Assembly: GCA_003533545.1 (NCBI GenBank)
Contig: DQEK01000295.1
Coordinates: 1 to 7,412 of the forward strand
Direction: 5' to 3'
Length of the DNA: 7,412 nt
Origin: Acidobacteriota bacterium
GTDB lineage: Bacteria > Acidobacteriota > Vicinamibacteria > Vicinamibacterales > UBA8438
This document shows positions 4,927 to 7,412 of this stretch, one piece after another. Each line of letters opens with the position of its first letter. Positions within the stretch are counted from its first letter, which is position 1. Under the pieces are notes generated by a model that made no database searches, was not told where the DNA came from, and saw only the letters and a list, made by a program, of their open reading frames with translations. A program made the translations under genes and the position numbers.

Positions 4927-7347
4927 TCAAATCCGGAGTTTCTTGTTCTCCGGGTCATAGTAGGGAGTCCTCACCACCGTAGCGGGCCTCTTATGCTCTA
5001 AGATTTCCACAGCGACCGTCGTGCCGGGTTCCGATTGGTTCTGGTTTATGTATCCCAAGGCGAGACTCCGGCCCACCCTATGTCCCCAGCCTCCTGAAGT
5101 GACACGACCGACAATCTCGTCGCCGTTCCAGATGCACTCGTCGCCACGCGCATCGGCGTCACCAGCGTCGACCACCATGGTTACCAGCCGTGTTGGCACT
5201 CCTTGTTCCTGTTGTCGCTCAAGGGCCTGCCGGCCGATGAAATCCTCTTTGTCGAATTTTACGAAGAACTCGAGACCGGCCTGAAGCGGGGTTTCTTCCC
5301 CGCAGATGTCAGGGGCTAGCAAGTAACCTTTCTCAAGCCGCATCGAGTTGAGCACGGCCCGCATGCCGCAGTTGACTAGACCGAGCTCTTGCCCGGCGCC
5401 CAGGATGTGCTGATAGATCGTCCGTTGGTAGATCAATTCGTGGTGGAGCTCCCAGCCCAGTTCGCCCACGAAGTTCAGACGCAGCGCGCGGGCCGGGGCA
5501 ACTCCAATCCGAACGTCGCGCCAAGAGAGGTACGGGAACCCTTCAGACGACAGGTCGGTGTCTGTGAGCTTGGACAACACGGCTCTCGATCGGGGTCCGA
5601 CAACCGCGAGGACACCGTAGCGGTTCGTCACATTGTCGATGGTCACGCTGCCATCATGCGGCAAATAATCCTCCATGTGCTGCATGAGACGCAATTCGGA
5701 TGCCGCCGGCGCCACCACGTAGAAACGATCCTCGGCGAGGCACGCAATCGTCATATCGTCGGCGATAAATCCCGATGGCGTGAGCATCAGGTTGTAGCCG
5801 ACTCGGTGCACCTTCGGCAGGCGGCCGCTTGTCAATCGGTCAAGGTAGGCCATCGAAGTCGGCCCTGACACCACGAACTTCGCAAAGGCGCTGAGCTCGT
5901 ATACGGCCGCCCGGTCCCTGGCGGCCGCGCACTCTCTGCCCACGTACTCGAAGTAACTGGTTCCCCTGCGAAACGACAGCCTATCGACCGGCTCAACCCC
6001 GTCCGGGGCGAACCAGTTGGCCCGCTCCCACCCATAACGACTGCCGAAGACCGCGCCTTGCGCCTCTTGCAGGTCGTAGATCGGCGGCGTCTTGACCGGC
6101 CGGCCCGCGATCCTCTCCGTGTCCGGAATCGAGAGCTGATACTGCAGCCGATAGGCCTCGTGAGCCGTCGCCCATGTGTAGCTCTTGCTGGTCCAGTTCC
6201 CGAACCGCCGCGGGTCGAGACTGGATAGGTCGATGCTGGGTTCGCCCTCGACAATCCACTCGGAGAGGTACTTACCGACACCACCCGCCTGAGTGATACC
6301 GAAGTTGCAGCCCGCGAGGCAATAGAAATTGGGCACACCGTGCACAGGTCCCAGTAGCTGCTGACTGTCTGGCGTGTACGCGATGGGGCCGTTGCGTATG
6401 TGCTTCAGGCCAGCATCCTTGAGCATCGGTACGCGGTCCATGAGACGCAGGATGTACTGCTGAATCCGTTCAAGGTCCACTGGAAGATCCATCTGAGCCC
6501 AATCCCACGCCACACCATTGGCGCTCCAGGCTTTGCAGTCGGATTCATACGGGCCGACCAGCAGACTGTTGCCCTCCTTCCGCAGATAGAAGGGGACGTC
6601 TGGGTCTCGCAACGACGTCAGCTCTTCCTCGAGGGTCTCGATTTCGGGTAGATCTTCAAACAGGACGTGGTGGTGCTCTATGGGCATCGTCGGCAGGTAC
6701 ACACCGACCATAGCAGCTATTCGGTCGGCCCAGAGCCCTCCGGCATTGACGACGATCTCACAGGTGATGCTGCCCTTTTCCGTATGCACCACCCACTCCC
6801 CGCTACGGGCGCGGGATAGGTCTTTCACACGGTTGAAACGATAAATTTCCGCGCCCGCTTGACGGGCACCCTGAGCGAGAGCGCTCGTGGTTCCCGCCGG
6901 ATCGCAGTGGCCATCGAGAACGTGATGCATCGCTCCGAGCAGACCTTCCGAATGCATGAATGGAAAGAGCTCCTGGGCCCCTTCCGGAGAAACGAGATTG
7001 CACTCGATTCCCAACGCGTGGTCCTTGGACAGGACATGGCGGTACTCGTCCATTCGATCCGTGGTCGTCGCCAGCCGGAGGCTCCCCGTCGTCCTCCATC
7101 CTGTTGGCTGGCCGGTCTCGGCTTCGAGCTCCCGGTAGAGCTTGATGCTGTATTGATGTAGCCTGGCGTTGCAGCGATTTGAGGTCCACTGAACGACGTT
7201 GCCGGCAGCGAGCCAGGTAGAGCCGGACGTCAGCTCGTTCTTTTCCACCAGCACCACGTCCGTCCAGCCAAGCTTCGTCAAGTGGTACAGGAGGCTGCAC
7301 CCACTGATACCACCGCCGATGACCACCACGCGGGCCTGAGTCTTCAA
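4927..7347 (-). CDS. FAD oxidoreductase fused to GcvT aminomethyltransferase, dimethylglycine/sarcosine dehydrogenase-like
   Basis: An 806-residue, apparently cytosolic (no signal peptide) two-part enzyme of the dimethylglycine/sarcosine dehydrogenase family, full length for it. Residues 6-370 are the DAO-type FAD domain: GGGISG (11-16) and Glu35 form the dinucleotide fold, and FYLRKEGNSLLVGPYE (253-268) with EHHH (224-227) matches the family's substrate pocket. Residues about 376-430 (DPRRFG onward) are the FAO_M linker. Residues about 440-700 are the GcvT folate domain, with GFIADDMTI (Asp530/531 at the folate-binding position), GELGWEL and MRLEKGY; the C-terminal GcvT barrel follows to 806. 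Relatives oxidise an N-methyl group and hand the carbon to tetrahydrofolate, with electrons going to ETF. The covalent-FAD histidine in the family motif STWHAAG is Leu46 here. The start is TTG (7345-7347): the frame closes upstream at a TAG without any ATG or GTG, and no clear ribosome site is visible. It is first in the operon. Exact substrate unresolved. Confidence 0.9.
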   Translation of the reverse strand: MKTQARVVVIGGGISGCSLLYHLTKLGWTDVVLVEKNELTSGSTWLAAGNVVQWTSNRCNARLHQYSIKLYRELEAETGQPTGWRTTGSLRLATTTDRMDEYRHVLSKDHALGIECNLVSPEGAQELFPFMHSEGLLGAMHHVLDGHCDPAGTTSALAQGARQAGAEIYRFNRVKDLSRARSGEWVVHTEKGSITCEIVVNAGGLWADRIAAMVGVYLPTMPIEHHHVLFEDLPEIETLEEELTSLRDPDVPFYLRKEGNSLLVGPYESDCKAWSANGVAWDWAQMDLPVDLERIQQYILRLMDRVPMLKDAGLKHIRNGPIAYTPDSQQLLGPVHGVPNFYCLAGCNFGITQAGGVGKYLSEWIVEGEPSIDLSSLDPRRFGNWTSKSYTWATAHEAYRLQYQLSIPDTERIAGRPVKTPPIYDLQEAQGAVFGSRYGWERANWFAPDGVEPVDRLSFRRGTSYFEYVGRECAAARDRAAVYELSAFAKFVVSGPTSMAYLDRLTSGRLPKVHRVGYNLMLTPSGFIADDMTIACLAEDRFYVVAPAASELRLMQHMEDYLPHDGSVTIDNVTNRYGVLAVVGPRSRAVLSKLTDTDLSSEGFPYLSWRDVRIGVAPARALRLNFVGELGWELHHELIYQRTIYQHILGAGQELGLVNCGMRAVLNSMRLEKGYLLAPDICGEETPLQAGLEFFVKFDKEDFIGRQALERQQEQGVPTRLVTMVVDAGDADARGDECIWNGDEIVGRVTSGGWGHRVGRSLALGYINQNQSEPGTTVAVEILEHKRPATVVRTPYYDPENKKLRI

Positions 7348-7412
7348 AGCAGCACCGTCACAGGAATGCGGGCAAGCGACCCTACCAGCCAGCGGTAGGA
7401 TTGGCGTCTACA
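7348..7412 (-). other. Leader of the flavoprotein operon, no clear promoter or ribosome site
   Basis: These 65 bases lie upstream of the TTG start and run off the window. No convincing -35/-10 pair or GGAG-type site is seen. The flavoprotein's frame stays open as far as an in-frame TAG near the window edge but contains no better start. The only structure is the inverted repeat at 7381-7399. The promoter probably lies outside the window or belongs to an upstream operon member. Confidence 0.45.
7381..7399. promoter_or_regulatory. Perfect inverted repeat CCTACC-N7-GGTAGG upstream of the operon
   Basis: CCTACC (7381-7386) and GGTAGG (7394-7399) are perfect reverse complements around the seven-base spacer AGCCAGC. 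It sits 33-52 bases before the flavoprotein TTG. The 19-base size and position fit a dimeric repressor or activator site; a hairpin in the leader RNA or the 3' end of an upstream gene are alternatives. No T-run follows it, so an intrinsic terminator is unlikely. Confidence 0.35.

Noticed and set aside
4879..4956. Possible lipoprotein signal (VMSC) in the amidohydrolase
   Set aside because: Only a partial lipobox match with Met at -2; the later VMA-DQ cleavage site fits an ordinary signal peptide better. The coordinates cover the gene's start region.

Overview
The window is GC-rich bacterial DNA with tightly packed genes, Shine-Dalgarno sites and Sec-type signal peptides on two products, so a Gram-negative-like, free-living heterotroph is likely. 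The mix of an exported NHL propeller, an exported YtcJ-like amidohydrolase, an APC permease and a dimethylglycine-dehydrogenase-like flavoprotein resembles uncultured marine or soil Proteobacteria, but phylum cannot be fixed from this sequence.

Layout. On the plus strand, bases 2-1237 hold the 3' part of a gene for a secreted NHL-repeat beta-propeller resembling the peptidyl-alpha-hydroxyglycine alpha-amidating lyase (PAL) fold. Its first codons lie just left of the window; the apparent TTG start at 296 is an artefact. A gap of about 420 bases (1238-1657) separates it from a convergent minus-strand operon and holds several small inverted repeats, one weak terminator-like element and a short coding-like remnant. 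The operon, in transcription order from right to left, is: an 806-residue FAD oxidoreductase with a C-terminal GcvT (aminomethyltransferase) half (7347-4927); a 580-residue exported metal-dependent amidohydrolase (4881-3139); and a 12-helix APC amino-acid permease (3109-1658). Gaps between them are 45 and 29 bases, and the second and third genes have good ribosome binding sites.

How they may work together (inference): the amidohydrolase cleaves an amide or N-acyl-type compound in the periplasm, the permease imports an amino-acid-like product, and the cytosolic flavoprotein oxidatively removes an N-methyl (or similar) group, passing the one-carbon unit to tetrahydrofolate. The substrate is not evident. 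Points of most interest are the loss of the histidine that carries covalent FAD in dimethylglycine/sarcosine dehydrogenases (Leu46 here), a probable CTG start for the permease, and a PAL-like propeller that lacks the third zinc-histidine position. No RNA genes, CRISPR arrays, insertion sequences or phage genes were seen.
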